Positions 9,431-18,506 are shown, counted from the stretch's first letter. The stretch is DNA of 64,000 bases from Bradyrhizobium diazoefficiens (GCF_016616425.1 NZ_CP067101.1:5084001-5148000); one strand, 5' to 3'. The notes: generated by a model not told the origin, from the sequence alone. A program made the numbers and translations.

Positions 9431-10024
9431 ATGACCGCTCCCAAGACCCTGCTCGAACTCGCCGGCGCCGATCTCAATCCGCCGAGGCTCAATGAAGCCT
9501 GTCTCGTGCTGATCGACATCCAGAACGAATATTGTGCCGGCCCGCTGGCCCTGCCCGATGCGCAAGCGGCGATCGCCGCCGCAGCGCGCCTGCTGGCGCG
9601 GGCACGGGAAAGCGGCGCTGCGATCTTCCATGTCGCGCACAAGGGCCGCGCCGGCGGCCTGTTCGACCGCGAGGCCGCCCGCGGCGCGATCGTCGAGCGC
9701 CTGGCGCCGCTCGCAAGCGAGCCCGTGATCGAGAAGGCGCTGCCGAACGCGTTCGCCGGCACCGACCTGCAAGCGCGTCTTGCCGCCACCGCACACAAGA
9801 ACATCGTGCTGGCCGGCTTCATGACCCATATGTGCGTCTCCTCGACCGCCCGTGCCGCGCTCGACCTCGGCCTGCGGACGACGATTGCGGCCGATGCCTG
9901 CGCGACGCGCGACCTGCCCGATGGCCGCGGCGGCATCTGGGACGCCCGGACAATTCACGAGGTCGCGCTGGCGGAGCTCTCGGACCGCTTCGCGATCATC
10001 GCGCGCAGCGATGCGCTGATTTGA
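9431..10024 (+). CDS. Isochorismatase-family cysteine hydrolase
   Basis: A 197-residue alpha/beta hydrolase of the isochorismatase/nicotinamidase superfamily. The catalytic triad is visible: D29 in LVLIDIQNEY, K102 in IEKALPNAF and C135 in GFMTHMCVSS, with the cis-peptide-type GFMTH motif. Such enzymes hydrolyse amides, ureas or vinyl ethers, and the substrate cannot be assigned here. It is followed 11 bases later by a GST gene, so the two are likely cotranscribed under the divergent LysR protein. Confidence 0.88.
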   Translation: MTAPKTLLELAGADLNPPRLNEACLVLIDIQNEYCAGPLALPDAQAAIAAAARLLARARESGAAIFHVAHKGRAGGLFDREAARGAIVERLAPLASEPVIEKALPNAFAGTDLQARLAATAHKNIVLAGFMTHMCVSSTARAALDLGLRTTIAADACATRDLPDGRGGIWDARTIHEVALAELSDRFAIIARSDALI

Positions 10025-10035
10025 CGGAGCGTATC

Positions 10036-10665
10036 ATGCTGCAACTCTATTTCTTTCCGATGGCCTGCTCGCTCTCGAGCCGCATTGCGCTGATGGAGGC
10101 CGATATCGAGGCGCAGTATCACCTCGCCCATATCTGGACCAAGAGGATCCTGGACGACGGCAGCGATTTCCGCGGCGTGTCGCCGAAGGGCGCGGTGCCG
10201 GTTCTGGTGCTGGAGAACGGCGAACGGCTGACCGAGAGCGCGGCAGTGCTGCAGTACATTGCAGATTCGAAGCCGAAGGCAGGCCTTGCGCCTGAGTTCG
10301 GCGATCCCGATCGCTATCGTCTCCAGGAATGGCTGAGCTTCATCGGTGCCGAGATCCACAAGGCGTTCCTGTTTCCAGCCTTCTGGTACAAGGACGACGA
10401 CTCGCTCGCCAAGCCGCGCGCGAGGATCGCACAGACATTGTCGGTGCCATCGGCGCATCTGGCGGAGCGCGAATTCCTCGTCGGCAACAGCTTCACCGTC
10501 GCGGATGCGCACCTCACCTGGGCGCTGCTGCTGCTGCGCCCTGCGGGCGTCGACATCGCGCAATGGCCGTCCCTGTCGGGCTATCTCGGCCGCATGCAGG
10601 CTCGCCCCGCAGTGCGGGATGCGATCGCAACGGAGATGGCGCTGCGCAAGGCGATGGCGGCGTGA
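10036..10665 (+). CDS. Glutathione S-transferase family protein
   Basis: A 209-residue GST with an N-terminal thioredoxin-like domain (LYFFPMACSLSSRIALMEADIE; the cis-proline motif KGAVPVLVLENGERLTESAAVLQYIAD) and a C-terminal all-helical domain (FLVGNSFTVADAHLTWALLLL). The active-site region ACSLSSR resembles beta-class bacterial GSTs, which use Cys or Ser. It lies in the LysR-linked operon after the isochorismatase-like gene and may handle a conjugated or reactive form of the same substrate, which is inference. Confidence 0.88.
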   Translation: MLQLYFFPMACSLSSRIALMEADIEAQYHLAHIWTKRILDDGSDFRGVSPKGAVPVLVLENGERLTESAAVLQYIADSKPKAGLAPEFGDPDRYRLQEWLSFIGAEIHKAFLFPAFWYKDDDSLAKPRARIAQTLSVPSAHLAEREFLVGNSFTVADAHLTWALLLLRPAGVDIAQWPSLSGYLGRMQARPAVRDAIATEMALRKAMAA

Positions 10666-10672
10666 GCGCGCC

Positions 10673-11851
10673 TCACTCCACCCGCGCCAGCACCGCGAGC
10701 TTGCGGATGCCCTTGTTGCGGTAGGCGTCGAGGAACGCGTAATAATCCTTGAACGACACGCAGCCGTTGGAATCGCCGTTCGGTCCGAGCATGTAAGTGT
10801 GCGCGAGCAGGCCATCGCGGCCGTAGATCGCATTCTCGCCGCCGATCGGGGTCAGGCGCAGCGCGGGCACGCCGTGAAACAGCGCTTCGCGCGGCTTCAG
10901 GGTGTAGATGTGCGGCGGCGTCACGCCGCGCATGCGCGTGCGCTGGGAGCGCGGATCGTCGAGGTTGGAGCCGAGGCCGGAATGCGCTTCGAGCTTGGTG
11001 CCGTCGGGCAGGTACACCGTCTTGGCCGTGATGTCGTAGACCGCGGTGTCACGCTCATAGGGCGGCGCACCGCCGAACATCGGGTTCTGTTCCTTCGGCG
11101 CGATGGACGCGGTCACGCTGGCATCGGCCGAGGCATAGGCGAGCAGCCCGCCGGACGGCTCGCGCTTGCCCCAGAGCTTTTCGACCATCGACTGTCGCGG
11201 ACCGGTGATCGACATCACCGCCGCCTTGGCGCGATCGACGAAGGATTTTGGTTTTGCCTCGGGCGCCGGCACGATCTGGGCCGGATCGGCCGAAGCCAGC
11301 TTGACCTGCGCATCCGTCGCACGTTTGGACTTGTCGGCGGTCTTGTCAGCAGTCTTGTCACCAGTCTTGGCCGGAGCCGGCTTCAGCGCTTCCGCGACCT
11401 TCGCGATCACGCTCTGCTTCGGGGCCTCCTTCGACGTTTCCTTGGCCACCGCAACCTGGGTTGCGGGCGCTGCGCTCGCTGCATTCGACGGCACGCCTTG
11501 GGTCGCAGCCGCGGCAAAGCGCTCGTTGAACATCTCGCGCGAGATCGGAGCGGCGACCTGGAGGCGGTCGGGCAGCAGCGCGAAGGTTTCCTTGATGGCC
11601 TCGCCCGCCTCGCGCAGCGCGACCTTGGGGGCGCGCTTGATCACGGGCTCGTCGTAGCCAATGCTGCCGACGGTCGGATAGACGCTGGCGCCGAGGATGT
11701 TGCTGTAGATGGTCCAGCCGGCGCCCATCACGACGCAGCCGATAGCTGCGGCGCCAAGCCAATTGGTCGTGGTCATTTTCCGGGAAGGCTTCCGAAGAGA
11801 CTTCTTGGACTTCCGTGCCGCGTTACTCTGCGCAGCGATACTCGTACTCAT
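10673..11851 (-). CDS. DUF2778 L,D-transpeptidase-like cell-envelope protein
   Basis: A 392-residue protein with a short basic cytoplasmic N-terminus, one TM anchor (~27-47, WLGAAAIGCVVMGAGWTIYS), a long Ala/Lys/Pro-rich linker with a small TADK repeat (~165-210), and a C-terminal DUF2778 domain. That domain has H351 and C364 in HTYMLGPN...SNGCVSF, the His/Cys catalytic arrangement of YkuD-like transpeptidases. DUF2778 includes the type VI effector Tlde1, but no secretion cluster or immunity gene is nearby, so a housekeeping peptidoglycan role is more likely. The start ATG at 11851 (MSTSIAAQ) is preferred over the longer ORF. Confidence 0.82.
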   Translation of the reverse strand: MSTSIAAQSNAARKSKKSLRKPSRKMTTTNWLGAAAIGCVVMGAGWTIYSNILGASVYPTVGSIGYDEPVIKRAPKVALREAGEAIKETFALLPDRLQVAAPISREMFNERFAAAATQGVPSNAASAAPATQVAVAKETSKEAPKQSVIAKVAEALKPAPAKTGDKTADKTADKSKRATDAQVKLASADPAQIVPAPEAKPKSFVDRAKAAVMSITGPRQSMVEKLWGKREPSGGLLAYASADASVTASIAPKEQNPMFGGAPPYERDTAVYDITAKTVYLPDGTKLEAHSGLGSNLDDPRSQRTRMRGVTPPHIYTLKPREALFHGVPALRLTPIGGENAIYGRDGLLAHTYMLGPNGDSNGCVSFKDYYAFLDAYRNKGIRKLAVLARVE

Positions 11852-12254
11852 TCGCCTTGCGTCCAGGACGGTGTCACTCAGTCCCCCTTCAAAGTGCCGC
11901 TGGTCACGATCCCGGAACAGCATCTCGCAGAGGGTCCGAGCGTCATTAAGGCGACTTTTAGTTAAATGCGGATTAAGTTCGGGCGGATGTGGGGCAGCTC
12001 GTTAACGTCGTCCCATTTCGGGAAAGACTCCGCAGAACTACGGACTTAGGCGAAACTGTTAACCATCATCTCGGCCGGATCGGTGCGGCCTGCGGGCGCG
12101 TCCGGCCATATCTCCAAGGCCATCCAACCAAGTCGTTTTCGTGGTCTGCAATGCCCGCAGGACAACGGGGAAGCATTGCACCGGGCCGGTGGGCGCCGCT
12201 CTCTATCGACGCTTCGCCTCTCCGCTTGCGCGCCGAGGCGATCGACTGAGGCCG
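11852..12254. other. Gene-free region between the DUF2778 gene and the glycosyltransferase operon
   Basis: These 403 bases separate the 3' end of the GT39 gene from the 5' end of the DUF2778 gene, both minus strand. The segment near 11945-12065 is AT-richer, with several GTTAA motifs, and is probably the promoter of the DUF2778 gene. I see no convincing ORF, RNA gene or terminator. Confidence 0.5.
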
Positions 12255-13757
12255 CTATCTTGCTTCCGGCGGCGGCGACCGGTCCAGCACGTCACCCTTG
12301 GCGCCCTCCAGCAGATCGACACCGTACGTCTCGACCACGAGCGGCCCGCGCTTGCGTTGCAATTGCGCGACCTGCGTGACCTTCGCAAAGAGATCGCTGA
12401 GGACGGGATGACCGTTCGGGCGCAGCTCGTCGACATAGAGCAGCTTGCCGGCAAGCAGCTTTGGATCGGGCTCGTCCATGTTGACCCAGCGGATGCGCTG
12501 GTTCTGCTGCACCACGCAGGTGCCGCGCGGCAGGTAAAAGGCGAGCCAGCCCGTGGTGCCGTAGTCCTGCGCCAGCACGCAGGTCGCGCCATAGCGGGTG
12601 CGCACCGCTTCGATTCCCGCGGCGAGCTCGCGCCAGCCGACGCCGACGCTGCGAACGGTGGCATCGCGGCGATAACCGGACAGCCAGCCGGTGTTGGCCT
12701 GCACGATCAGCGCGGCAAACATCACGATGCCGACAGGCGCGGCCCAGCGCAGGCAGAACTCCGCCAGGCGCCGCGCACGCGGCTTCCACTGCACGAGGTT
12801 GGCGGCGGCGGCCGCAGCGACGACGAAGGGCGGATAGACCGGCGCGAACCAGTTGGCTTCGACGCGGGCGTGCAGCGAATGCCAGACGAAATAGGCGACG
12901 ATGGTCCACAACATCGTCTCGATCAGCACGCGCGAGGCCAGCGCGCCGGCGCGCTGCCAGGTCAGCGCATGCAGGCCCATCGCGCCAAGGATGAAGACCA
13001 GCGGCGTTGCAAACGCAATCTGGGTCGGGATCAGCTCGGCGATGAAGACCGGACGGAAGCCTTCGATCTTTGCGCGGCCGAGCTGCTTTGCGAACGAGAC
13101 CCATTGATGGTCCGCATTCCAGAGGATTACCGGCGCGAACAGCGCGAGCGCGACCAGGCCCCCGAGATAGGGCCATGGCGAGAGAAACCAGCGCCTGAGT
13201 TTCGGCACGGAAGCGAGCCAGATCAGGATCGCAGCACCAAAGAACATGGCGGTGTATTTCGACAGCAGTGCCGCACCGACAGCAGCGCCAACCGCGAGCC
13301 ACCAGACGCCGCGTCCGGTCTCCAGCACCTTGGCGAGGAAGAACAGCACGAAGCTGGAGGCGACCAGCAGCGGCGCGTCGGGCGTCACGATCAGCGTGCC
13401 GACAGAGGCCATCATGGTCACGTTGAGCAGGATGGCGCTGGTCGCAGCCACGCGCGCGCCCCCGAACAGGATCGCGGCAGAGCGATAGATGGCATAGCTC
13501 ATCGGCAGCGCGAGCAGGATCGAGACCAGGCGGACACCGAGCTCGGTATCGCCGGCGATCATGGTGCCGGCGCGGATCACATAAGCCACCATCGGCGGGT
13601 GGTCGTAGTAACCGCCCGCCAGATGCTTCGACCACATCCAGTAATAGGCTTCGTCGAAGGTGATCGGCGTGAACGCGGCCGCGACCAGCCGCAGGGCCAC
13701 CAGCGCAAAAATCGCCAGCGCGGTGTTGCGGACGATCCGCGCGTCAGCTCCGCCCAT
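12255..13757 (-). CDS. Glycosyltransferase family 39 (ArnT/PMT-like) membrane protein
   Basis: A 500-residue polytopic membrane protein. The N-terminal extracytoplasmic motif FDEAYYWMWSKHLAGGYYDHPPMVAY contains the DEAYY acidic residues typical of GT39/GT83 enzymes, which take sugar from undecaprenyl- or polyprenyl-phosphate. About ten further TM segments and a C-terminal soluble domain (~400-495) follow. It begins six bases after the GT2-GtrA gene. That gene would make and flip a polyprenyl-phospho-sugar that this enzyme transfers to lipid A, another glycan or a protein. The acceptor is unknown. Confidence 0.88.
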   Translation of the reverse strand: MGGADARIVRNTALAIFALVALRLVAAAFTPITFDEAYYWMWSKHLAGGYYDHPPMVAYVIRAGTMIAGDTELGVRLVSILLALPMSYAIYRSAAILFGGARVAATSAILLNVTMMASVGTLIVTPDAPLLVASSFVLFFLAKVLETGRGVWWLAVGAAVGAALLSKYTAMFFGAAILIWLASVPKLRRWFLSPWPYLGGLVALALFAPVILWNADHQWVSFAKQLGRAKIEGFRPVFIAELIPTQIAFATPLVFILGAMGLHALTWQRAGALASRVLIETMLWTIVAYFVWHSLHARVEANWFAPVYPPFVVAAAAAANLVQWKPRARRLAEFCLRWAAPVGIVMFAALIVQANTGWLSGYRRDATVRSVGVGWRELAAGIEAVRTRYGATCVLAQDYGTTGWLAFYLPRGTCVVQQNQRIRWVNMDEPDPKLLAGKLLYVDELRPNGHPVLSDLFAKVTQVAQLQRKRGPLVVETYGVDLLEGAKGDVLDRSPPPEAR

Positions 13758-13763
13758 GTCGCG

Positions 13764-14897
13764 CTATTTCTTGCGCCAGACGAACAGGCCTGACATCGCG
13801 TAGTTCCACACCACGCCCATCAGCGCCCCGGCCATGCCGGCGAGCCACCAGATCGGCTCCTGGTCGTACACCGAGAAGGCGACGCCGACATTGGCGAGCA
13901 GGCCGACGCTGCACACGATGTAGAAGGCAATCAGGCCGCGCAGCAGCGCAAAGCCCTTCAGCCGCTGGTCGCGATAGGTGAGGAAGTTGTTGAGGATGAA
14001 ATTGCTGGTCATGGCGACGATGGCGCCGGCAGCCTGCGCCTCCGCGAAGGGAGCCTTGAACAGCTGAAGGGCAATGAACAACGTGGTCAGATGCACCACG
14101 AGGCCGATGCCGCCGACCATCGCGAACAGGATGAAGCGCAGCGAGACGATGTCGTTGCTCAGCTTGGCCAGCACGAGACCGAGAAAGTCGAGCGCGACCA
14201 TGGAATCGAGCTTGCTCTCGCCGTGCTGGCGGGCGCCGAAGGTGTAGGGAATCTCGACGGCGCGCAAGCCGCCATGCGCGGTCGCAACGAGGTCGAGCAG
14301 GATCTTGAAACCGTGCACCGACAGTTTCGGCGCGAGCTGTTCGAACCGATCGCGGCGGACCATGAAGAAGCCGCTCATGGGATCGGCGATCTCGACCCGC
14401 AGCATCTTCCTTGCGACCTCGGTCGCCAGCGCGCTGGCGCCGGCGCGCTGCTTGTCGAAGCCTTCGCTCTTGTAGCCTTCGATGTAGCGGCTGCCGACCA
14501 CGAGCTCGGCCTGGTCGCTCGCAAGCAGCAACAGCATCTTCGGCAGCTGCGTCTCGTCGTGCTGGAGGTCGGCATCGATCACGGCCACATAAGGCGCACT
14601 GGACGCCAGGATGCCCTCGATGCAGGCGCCCGACAGGCCGCGGCGGCCGATGCGGCGGATACAGCGCACGCGGTTGTCGCGCTGCCCCAGCGCGCGCACG
14701 ACGTCCCACGTGCCGTCGGGCGAATTGTCGTCGACGAACACGACTTCCCAGGCGACGTTGGCGAGCGTTGCTTCCAGGCGCCGGTACAGCACCATGACAT
14801 TGTCGCGCTCGTTGAATGTCGGGACGATGACCGACAGTTCCGGCCCCTCTTGAGCCTGCGGCAGATTATCGGGGCCTGGTCTGATCGCTTCATTCAT
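13764..14897 (-). CDS. Polyprenyl-phosphate glycosyltransferase (GT2) fused to GtrA flippase domain
   Basis: A 377-residue protein. Residues ~20-245 are a DPM1-type GT2 domain (SVIVPTFNERDNV, then VFVDDNSPDGTWDVV, the DADLQHDE metal motif and SGFFMVRRDRF). Residues ~250-375 are a four-TM GtrA-like domain (RFILFAMVGGIGLVVHL, then TSNFILNNFLTYRDQRLKG). It should charge undecaprenyl phosphate with a hexose and help move it across the membrane for the GT39 gene that follows six bases later. The fusion is known in several bacteria. The sugar is not predictable. Confidence 0.92.
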   Translation of the reverse strand: MNEAIRPGPDNLPQAQEGPELSVIVPTFNERDNVMVLYRRLEATLANVAWEVVFVDDNSPDGTWDVVRALGQRDNRVRCIRRIGRRGLSGACIEGILASSAPYVAVIDADLQHDETQLPKMLLLLASDQAELVVGSRYIEGYKSEGFDKQRAGASALATEVARKMLRVEIADPMSGFFMVRRDRFEQLAPKLSVHGFKILLDLVATAHGGLRAVEIPYTFGARQHGESKLDSMVALDFLGLVLAKLSNDIVSLRFILFAMVGGIGLVVHLTTLFIALQLFKAPFAEAQAAGAIVAMTSNFILNNFLTYRDQRLKGFALLRGLIAFYIVCSVGLLANVGVAFSVYDQEPIWWLAGMAGALMGVVWNYAMSGLFVWRKK

Positions 14898-15138
14898 GAC
14901 GGCAGCGTATATCCGCCGCGTCCTGCGCTGCCAAGCCGGGGAGTCTGTGGGAAACGATCCAAAAGGGCCCTAAAATGCCAACGACCCCGGAACGGCAGAC
15001 CGCGCGTACATCCGGCGCAAGCCCAAGCTATTCCAAGGTCGTCCCGGCGCCGGAGTTTTTCGCTCGACGTCGCCGTTAAAATCTAGATAGGTACGACAAG
15101 ACCGCCTCGCAAGGGGTGAAAACCACGATGATCGTGCC

Positions 15139-15342
15139 CTATTGGTTGGGCACTTCCCGGATGATCGGGCCGCGGGGCGCCGGCGTGGCGGGAGCTGCGG
15201 GTGCCGCAGCCGGGGCCGGCTCGACTTTCGCCGGTTTGGGCGGCTTGCCGTATTGTCCGATCGGCCCGAACATGACGGCGACCGCAAGCACGATCGCGGC
15301 GACGATCGCGCCCAAAATGCCCCCCACCGACTCAGACGCCAT
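15139..15342 (-). CDS. Small one-TM protein with Pro/Ala-rich tail
   Basis: A 67-residue protein with a TM helix at ~8-26 (GILGAIVAAIVLAVAVMFG) and a Pro/Ala/Lys-rich periplasmic tail ending IIREVPNQ. Codon use (GC-rich third positions, Ala/Pro bias) fits a real small envelope gene. I recognise no family. The 240-base gap before the GT2 gene shows no other feature. Confidence 0.55.
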   Translation of the reverse strand: MASESVGGILGAIVAAIVLAVAVMFGPIGQYGKPPKPAKVEPAPAAAPAAPATPAPRGPIIREVPNQ

Positions 15343-15394
15343 GGAAATCCATCCCTGTTCCAGATGCGCCCCGTGATACCACGGATGCGCGCGG

Positions 15395-15488
15395 AGCCGA
15401 AAGGCCCCGAGGGGAATAGCGAATGGCGGGTAGCGAATGAGGAAAGCCCGCTTGCTCGCCCGATTCGCTGTTGGCCATTCCTACTCGC
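15395..15488. repeat. GAATGGC/GCGAATG short-repeat hairpin
   Basis: Reiterated units such as GCGAATGG, GGGTAGCGAATGAGG and CGATTCGCTGTTGGCCATTC form an imperfect inverted repeat next to the 3' end of the following minus-strand gene. It resembles a dispersed rhizobial intergenic repeat. Confidence 0.4.
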
Positions 15489-15489
15489 C

Positions 15490-15870
15490 TCACTTTGCCG
15501 GCGGCATGTGCTTGACGAAGGCCGTCACGATATCCTTCTGCGCAGACTCCACCGCCCTGTTCGCGGTCGCGAGATGGGCGCCGGCATCGATGTTCGGATA
15601 TTGCGTGGTGAGATAGTCAAGCAGCGCCACCCGGTAATATTGCCGCTCTGACCGACAGGCGGCCGCAACCGAGCGGCCAAAATCCTGCTCCGTCATTCCC
15701 TGATTGCTGTCGCGCGAATATTCCCGCGCCAGGCAATGCCAGTAATCGTCGCGGCCCTGTTTGGCGAGCTTCTGCGCGCCTTTCGCATCGTCGTCATCCG
15801 CCATGACTGAAGATATCATGGCAGCAGATGTCATCATGACGAGCGCCGCTCCCACCATCAGCATCCGCAT
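15490..15870 (-). CDS. Small secreted protein of unknown function
   Basis: A 126-residue protein with a Sec signal peptide (MRMLMVGAALVMMTSAAMISSVMA, cleavage near residue 24) followed by an acidic DDDDAKGA start and a helical domain with two Cys (WHCLAREY and AAACRSERQYY), which may form a disulfide. The start ATG at 15870 has an AAAGGAG ribosome-binding site, so the longer ORF is rejected. No family is recognised. It diverges from the DUF72 gene. Confidence 0.72.
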   Translation of the reverse strand: MRMLMVGAALVMMTSAAMISSVMADDDDAKGAQKLAKQGRDDYWHCLAREYSRDSNQGMTEQDFGRSVAAACRSERQYYRVALLDYLTTQYPNIDAGAHLATANRAVESAQKDIVTAFVKHMPPAK

Positions 15871-15974
15871 CTTATTCTCCTTTCTTGCAGATCGCGCCGC
15901 AGAGCTTAGGCGCGACGCGAGAACTGGCCAATCACATCTCGTTTGACTAGGATAATGCCCTCCTTCCCCCGTCG

Positions 15975-16811
15975 ATGCGAGATCCTCCTGTGGCCAAAGC
16001 AAAAACCGCGTCAAAAAAATCCGGCAACATCTTCATCGGTATCGGTGGCTGGACCTTCGAGCCCTGGCGCGGTGTGTTCTATCCGGAGAAGCTCACACAG
16101 GCGAAGGAGCTGTCTTACGCGGCCTCGAAGCTGACCTCGATCGAGATCAACGGCACCTATTACGGCTCGCAGAAGCCGGAGAGCTTTCGCAAATGGGCGA
16201 GCGAGGTCCCCGACGGCTTCGTGTTCTCGGTGAAGGGACCGCGCTTCGCCACCAACCGCCGCGTCCTCGCCGAAGCCGGCGACTCCATCAAGCGATTCTA
16301 TGATTCCGGCGTGCTGGAACTCGGCGACCGTCTCGGGCCGGTGCTGTGGCAATTCGCGCCGACCAAGAAATTCGACGGCGCCGATTTCGGAAAGTTCCTC
16401 GAGCTGTTGCCCCGCAAGCTCGAGGGCCGCGCGCTGCGCCATGTCGTGGAGATTCGCCACGACAGCTTTTGCACGCCGGACTTCGTGGCGCTGATCCGCG
16501 AGTTCGAGACGCCTGTGGTGTTCGCCGAACACGGCAAATATCCTGCCATCGCCGATGTCGCCGGCGATTTCGTGTATGCCCGGCTGCAGAAAGGCAATGA
16601 CGAGATCAAGACCTGCTATCCGCCGAAGCAGCTCGACGCATGGGCCGAGCGCTTTCAGGCCTGGGCTTCGGGCGATGAACCGGACGACCTGCCGAAAGTC
16701 GACAAGGCCAAGCCGAAGAAGGAGCCGCGCGACGTGTTTGCCTATGTCATCCACGAGGGCAAGGTGCGCGCACCGGCCGGCGCCATGGAACTGATCGCGC
16801 GGGTGAGCTGA
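15975..16811 (+). CDS. DUF72 domain protein (YecE family)
   Basis: A 278-residue TIM-barrel-like protein. The start of the domain, GIGGWTFEPWRGVFYPEKL, is followed by SIEINGTYYGSQKPESFRKWASEVPDGF, VLWQFAPTKKF, VVEIRHDSF and FVYARLQ, all DUF72 signatures. The biochemical role is unknown. It is followed eight bases later by a DUF488 gene; the two are likely cotranscribed. The start is uncertain: ATG at 15975 or GTG at 15990, neither with a clear ribosome-binding site. Confidence 0.88.
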   Translation: MRDPPVAKAKTASKKSGNIFIGIGGWTFEPWRGVFYPEKLTQAKELSYAASKLTSIEINGTYYGSQKPESFRKWASEVPDGFVFSVKGPRFATNRRVLAEAGDSIKRFYDSGVLELGDRLGPVLWQFAPTKKFDGADFGKFLELLPRKLEGRALRHVVEIRHDSFCTPDFVALIREFETPVVFAEHGKYPAIADVAGDFVYARLQKGNDEIKTCYPPKQLDAWAERFQAWASGDEPDDLPKVDKAKPKKEPRDVFAYVIHEGKVRAPAGAMELIARVS

Positions 16812-16819
16812 GGTGACCC

Positions 16820-17281
16820 ATGGCAAAAGCGAAAAAGCTGTTCACCATCGGCTATGAGCAGACGCCGCCCAAGGCGGTGCTGGACGAGCTGGAAGAGGCC
16901 GGCGTCAAGCTCGTGGTCGACGTGCGCGCGGTGACGTCGTCGCGCCGGCCGGGCTTTTCCAAGAAGCAGTTGTCCGCAGGACTCGACGAGCGCGGCATCG
17001 CCTATGTCCATCTCGCCGCGCTGGGCACACCGAAGGAAGGCCGGCTCGCCGCGCGCAGCGGGCAGTACGACGTGCTGGAGACGATTTTCTCAAAACACCT
17101 GAAGACGCCCGAGGCGAAGGAAGCGATGGACGAGCTCTCGGCGCTGGTGAAGAAGGCCGGCCCGGTATGCCTGCTCTGCTACGAGCGTGATCATACCCAT
17201 TGCCACCGCCAGATGATCGCTGAGATCATCGAGGAGCGCGATGGGGTGGCGGTGACGAATTTGGCGGGGCAGCAGGTGTAA
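16820..17281 (+). CDS. DUF488 domain protein
   Basis: A 153-residue protein with the DUF488 signatures LFTIGYEQTPP near the start, VDVRAVTSSRRPGFSKKQL in the middle, and CLLCYERDHTHCHRQMIAEII near the C-terminus, with paired Cys/His that could bind metal. The function is unknown. It is paired with the DUF72 gene upstream, an adjacency that supports a shared role. Confidence 0.88.
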   Translation: MAKAKKLFTIGYEQTPPKAVLDELEEAGVKLVVDVRAVTSSRRPGFSKKQLSAGLDERGIAYVHLAALGTPKEGRLAARSGQYDVLETIFSKHLKTPEAKEAMDELSALVKKAGPVCLLCYERDHTHCHRQMIAEIIEERDGVAVTNLAGQQV

Positions 17282-17302
17282 CCGTCGTTGCGTCCGCTTT
17301 AG

Positions 17303-17424
17303 CCGTAGCCGTCATCCTGAGGTGGCCGCTTCTTCAGCGGCCCTCGAAGGACGACGGCGTGCCCTGAGGCTGCACCTCGGCCGTGCATCCTTCGAGGCTC
17401 GCAAGAGCTCGCACCTCAGGATGA
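17303..17424. repeat. Palindromic repeat (CGTCATCCTGAGGTG type)
   Basis: The outer arms CGTCATCCTGAGGTG and CACCTCAGGATGACGG enclose internal inverted pieces (GGCCGCTTCTTCAGCGGCC; CTTCGAGG around 17344 and 17390). It lies between the convergent DUF488 and PhzF genes. Confidence 0.75.
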
Positions 17425-17438
17425 CGGATGAACGAGCT

Positions 17439-18353
17439 TCAGCCCTCCCCCGCCAGCCGGAACGCGCCTTCCATCATCTGCACACAGCTGCCACCGACAT
17501 GGGCCGAGACGATCTTGCCGTCCTGCTTGCGCACGCGAGTCAGGAGGATGCTCGGCCGGCCCATGTCAAAGCCCTGGCCGACCGTGAGCTTGAGCTCGCC
17601 GTCGCGCGCAGGATCGAGATCGGCGAACAGCGCGGCGGCGGCCACCGTGGCGCTGCCGGTGGCGGGGTCCTCGACGAGACCGCTGGCGCCGCGCATGAAC
17701 ATCCGCGCCTGCCGCTGGCAAGGCACCTCCGCCGCGGCCACGTCGCGCGTGTAGAACCAAACCGAGCGGGCGCCGTCGCGCGGCAACACCTTGCCGTAGG
17801 CTGCAGGATCCGGTCGAGCGCGCTTCAGCGCCTCGCGCGAATGCAGCTCCATCACCAGAAACGCATTTCCGACGGTGACGATCTGCGGCTCGTGATTGTC
17901 TATCTTGATGTCGTCCGCAACGAGCGAGACGCAGCTCGCGGCTTCGGCAGCTGACAGCCGTGAGAGCCGCTCCAGCGGCTGCGGCGCGGTGAGCTCGGCC
18001 CGGATCACCCGGCCCTGCTCTCTCGCGATATCGACCGGCACGAGCCCGGCCTTCTCCTCGAACAGCAGACGCGGCTTCGGCTCCTTCGCCATCGAGGCAA
18101 GCACGAAGGCGGTGCCGACATTGGGATGGCCCGCAAAGGCGATCTCCTGCACCGGCGTGAAGATGCGCACCTCGGCATCATTGGCCTTGTCCCGCGGCGG
18201 CAGCACGAAGGTGGTCTCGGAATAGTTGAACTCGGTCGCGATCGACTGCATCTGCGCGGCCGACAGGCCGCCGGCGTCGAGCACCACGGCGAGCTGGTTG
18301 CCGCCGAAGGCGCGGTCGGTGAACACGTCGACGGTGACGTAGCGGCGCTGCAT
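17439..18353 (-). CDS. PhzF family isomerase
   Basis: A 304-residue protein of the PhzF/diaminopimelate-epimerase-like fold. Visible signatures are VDVFTDRAFGGNQLAVV at the N-terminus, NYSETTFVLPP with the catalytic-type Glu, IAFAGHPNVGTAFVL, and the second-half GLVEDPATGSATVAA. No phenazine genes are nearby, so the substrate is unknown. The ATG at 18353 is preferred because GAGGGATCGA precedes it; the upstream in-frame ATG at 18371 would add six residues. Confidence 0.9.
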   Translation of the reverse strand: MQRRYVTVDVFTDRAFGGNQLAVVLDAGGLSAAQMQSIATEFNYSETTFVLPPRDKANDAEVRIFTPVQEIAFAGHPNVGTAFVLASMAKEPKPRLLFEEKAGLVPVDIAREQGRVIRAELTAPQPLERLSRLSAAEAASCVSLVADDIKIDNHEPQIVTVGNAFLVMELHSREALKRARPDPAAYGKVLPRDGARSVWFYTRDVAAAEVPCQRQARMFMRGASGLVEDPATGSATVAAAALFADLDPARDGELKLTVGQGFDMGRPSILLTRVRKQDGKIVSAHVGGSCVQMMEGAFRLAGEG

Positions 18354-18506
18354 CTTCGATCCCTCATGCAAGTCGCGGCCGCAGCCGGCCGCATCGCCGG
18401 CAGTCTACAGGCCGGCGATATCGCGCGTCATGCCCCAAAATTCGGAGCAATCGGAGCAATCGGTTTGAGAAGCGGAAGAGCGGATGCTGGCAGTATGTGA
18501 CGCGCC

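Noticed and set aside
8461..9936. Extension of the LysR frame to 491 residues
   Set aside because: The extra part crosses the divergent promoter and the isochorismatase-like gene and is low-complexity Arg/Ala/Ser; family start is at 9300.
10346..11965. A 539-residue plus-strand ORF over the GST and DUF2778 genes
   Set aside because: Composition is Arg/Gly/His-rich mirror sequence with no domain; both genes on the correct frames are recognised.
12141..13793. A 550-residue plus-strand ORF opposite the GT39 gene
   Set aside because: Antisense shadow: no domain, extreme Arg/Gln/His/Asp content.
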